Part shown: positions 62,497 to 64,000 of the stretch, piece after piece
Layout: each line of letters begins with the position of its first letter
Position numbering within the stretch: the first letter of the stretch is position 1
Assembly: GCF_900217905.1 (NCBI RefSeq)
Contig: NZ_OBMO01000012.1
Span: 1-64,000 of the forward strand
Length of the DNA stretch: 64,000 nucleotides
Direction: 5' to 3'
From: Alloalcanivorax xenomutans
Lineage (GTDB): Bacteria > Pseudomonadota > Gammaproteobacteria > Pseudomonadales > Alcanivoracaceae
Position numbers and translations under genes: made by a program
Notes under the pieces: model-generated
The model's input: only the letters and a program-made list of their open reading frames with translations
Databases searched by the model: none
Told to the model about the DNA's origin: nothing

Positions 62497-63465
62497 ATGG
62501 CCCTTCCCAGTTCGACCAAATCGGATCTTCTGCTGGTCTGCGTGACCTTGCTGGCGGCGGTCAGTTGGATGTTCTCCAAGGAGGCGGTGTTACTGATGCC
62601 GCCTCTTCTATTCATGTGTCTGCGTTTCCTGCTGGCCGGCCTGATTCTGGCGTTGGTGGGTCATCGGCAATTGCGCCGCATGAACCGGGACAAATATTGG
62701 CGCAGCGTCCAGGTAGGCATGGTGTTCGGCACCGCCATGAGTTTCTGGATCATGGGATTGCACTACGGCAATCACGTCGGTGAAGGCGCTTTCATCACCA
62801 GCCTTGGCGTGGTGCTGGTCCCGGTCATGGCGCGCCTGGTGTTCAAGGAGCAGCCGCCGCTGAGTACCTGGCTGGCCCTGCCGGTGGCGGTGTGCGGGCT
62901 GGCGCTACTGTCGCTGGATGGCGGTTTCCAGGCTGAACTGGGGCAATTGTTCTTCCTTGCCTCGGCGATGATTTTCGCCCTGTTTTTCACCCTCAATACC
63001 CGCGCCGCCAATAACGCCACCATCACCGGCAGCGGCGGCCGGATCACCACCCGGGAACGGGTACCGGCACTGGCGCTGACCTCGGTGGTGCTGGTTACCG
63101 TGGGCCTGGTCACCGGCACCGCGTCCCTGTTGCTGGAGCCTTGGCGCCCCACTTTCCAGTCCGGCGAACTGGGGCTGGTGATCGCCGCCTGGGTGATCGC
63201 CAGCGCCACCCTGGGCACCGCCGCGCGTTTCTTTCTGCAGACCTACGCGCAGAGCTTGTCCATGCACAGTCATGGCGTGGTAATCATGATCCTGGAGCCG
63301 ATGTGGACCGCGCTGCTGGCCGCCCTCTGGTTCGGTGAGACCATGAGCGCCACCCAACTGGGCGGCTGCGCGATGATCTTCCTGGCGCTGCTGGTCAACC
63401 GCTGGGGCGCGATACGGCGAGTGCTAAAGCGCTGGATCGATCAGCGCCGGGCCGCCCGCGCATGA
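62497..63465 (+). CDS. EamA/DMT-family transporter
   Basis: The 322-aa protein has ten predicted spans in two EamA repeats (first with LLLVCVTLLAAVSWMFSKEAVLLMPPLLFMCLRFLLAG, second ending LEPMWTALLAALWFGETMSATQLGGCAMIFLALL). The C-terminal GETMSATQLGG is a family signature. An uncharged metabolite or amino acid exporter is likely, but the substrate is unknown. ATG at 62497 has GGAG only 2 nt upstream, and the frame is open from 62470, so the exact start is uncertain. It overlaps the next small gene by 4 bp. Confidence 0.87.
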   Translation: MALPSSTKSDLLLVCVTLLAAVSWMFSKEAVLLMPPLLFMCLRFLLAGLILALVGHRQLRRMNRDKYWRSVQVGMVFGTAMSFWIMGLHYGNHVGEGAFITSLGVVLVPVMARLVFKEQPPLSTWLALPVAVCGLALLSLDGGFQAELGQLFFLASAMIFALFFTLNTRAANNATITGSGGRITTRERVPALALTSVVLVTVGLVTGTASLLLEPWRPTFQSGELGLVIAAWVIASATLGTAARFFLQTYAQSLSMHSHGVVIMILEPMWTALLAALWFGETMSATQLGGCAMIFLALLVNRWGAIRRVLKRWIDQRRAARA

Positions 63466-63707
63466 TCCAACCGGACCGTGGCGGCCCGCTACTGGTACTG
63501 GCAGTGGTCAGCCTGTTGTTGTTCGCCCCATTGGGACCGGTGGTCTGGTGGTGGGCACACCGGGATCTGCGGGCCATGGCCGAAGGTCGCATGGATCCCA
63601 CGGGCCGGCCCTCGACCTTATGGGCCCGGGGCCTGTCCATGGCGGCTACCTTGCTTTTAGCCATGATGTTGATTGGAGTCCTGATTGCTTTAATTTCAAT
63701 GATATAG
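63462..63707 (+). CDS. Small two-span membrane protein, DUF4190-like
   Basis: The 81-aa protein has two hydrophobic segments (LLVLAVVSLLLFAPLGPVVWWW and LSMAATLLLAMMLIGVLIAL) joined by a charged loop with RAMAEGRMDPTGRPSTLWARG, a pattern that recalls DUF4190 proteins. It overlaps the EamA stop by 4 bp (ATGA) and is probably co-translated. No function is known. Confidence 0.65.
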   Translation: MIQPDRGGPLLVLAVVSLLLFAPLGPVVWWWAHRDLRAMAEGRMDPTGRPSTLWARGLSMAATLLLAMMLIGVLIALISMI

Positions 63708-63880
63708 GCAATCTTATTAAGGCCAATTCTATATCACGATTTCGATTTTCCACTGCGCTCATTGAAGTCGATCCTCGCCGCCCCCATTTGATCGCGCTAC
63801 CATCCACTATTGTCCAGCAGTAGCCTGGATCAAGCCGGTTCAACCTGGCGACCTGAGTTCACCACCACCGGATATTCGAT

Positions 63881-64000
63881 TTGGCCGTACCGCCGTCCCG
63901 CAGCCTTCGCTCCCACCGCCGTGCCCCGGCGGGGAGCCTGCTCGCCCATCTGCTATGGGTGCTGATGCTGCTTGCCGCGCCGCATTCCGGCCAGGCATTG
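63881..64000 (+). CDS. Start of an exported protein, cut by the window edge
   Basis: From a TTG at 63881 the frame stays open to the edge and encodes a basic N-terminus (RSLRSHRRAPAG) followed by the hydrophobic core LLAHLLWVLMLLAAP, a typical signal peptide. A TGA lies nine codons upstream and no other start fits before the core. Only 40 codons are visible, so the product cannot be named. The 173-bp gap before it shows nothing recognised. Confidence 0.45.
   Translation, partial: MAVPPSRSLRSHRRAPAGSLLAHLLWVLMLLAAPHSGQAL

Overview
The window is GC-rich, densely coded chromosomal DNA of a gammaproteobacterium. Gene content and order point to the Alcanivorax/Alloalcanivorax group or a close marine relative: a GntR-controlled methylcitrate cluster, a tig-clpP-clpX-lon-hupB-ppiD protein quality-control block, a yejABEF importer, acnB, miaE, and Pseudomonas-like REP hairpins of the TGTGGGAGC type. 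This assignment is inferred from protein families and synteny; no database search was run. No phage, insertion sequence, CRISPR array or plasmid function was seen.

Layout. Positions 212-6998 (minus strand) hold gntR-prpB-prpC-acnD-prpF, the 2-methylcitrate cycle for propionyl-CoA disposal. Two identical 12-bp palindromes flank the regulator promoter exactly 63 bp apart. Positions 7087-14760 hold an unknown 588-aa lipoprotein, pabB, dnaQ-rnhA-yafS-like methyltransferase, gloB and mltD. Positions 14897-23219 hold yejABEF, fabI and a 5'-nucleotidase-like lipoprotein. Positions 23504-32221 (minus) hold ppiD, tRNA-Asp, hupB, lon, clpX, clpP and tig, followed by a tRNA-His/Arg/Pro operon. Positions 32845-33219 are a striking array of five 75-bp repeats, each with two hairpins. 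Positions 33303-43305 hold folD, an AaeAXB-like efflux trio, a YegP-like protein, glnS, ppiB-ppiA-lpxH, miaE and a lipid acyltransferase.

Positions 43318-54342 are a regulator-rich accessory stretch: three TetR genes, one LysR gene, two drug-type MFS transporters, a hydrolase, a thioesterase, tag and a YciI protein, wrapped around the housekeeping gene acnB. Most regulators have a clear palindromic operator beside them. Positions 54471-57743 hold a Tat-exported sulfatase and a lipoprotein hydrolase with a consensus CRP/Vfr site upstream. Positions 57831-60710 are a tightly overlapping three-gene operon (GT4 glycosyltransferase, DUF2334 deacetylase, LPG-synthase-type membrane protein) that looks like an envelope glycolipid pathway. 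The right end has mtfA, a CopD-like protein, an EamA transporter, a small membrane protein and the start of an exported protein cut by the window edge.

The strongest candidates for something undescribed are the 75-bp double-hairpin array with its diverged single-copy relative at 23241-23264, and the GT4-DUF2334-LPG operon. The rest is mainly well-known core biology with unusually legible control sites.
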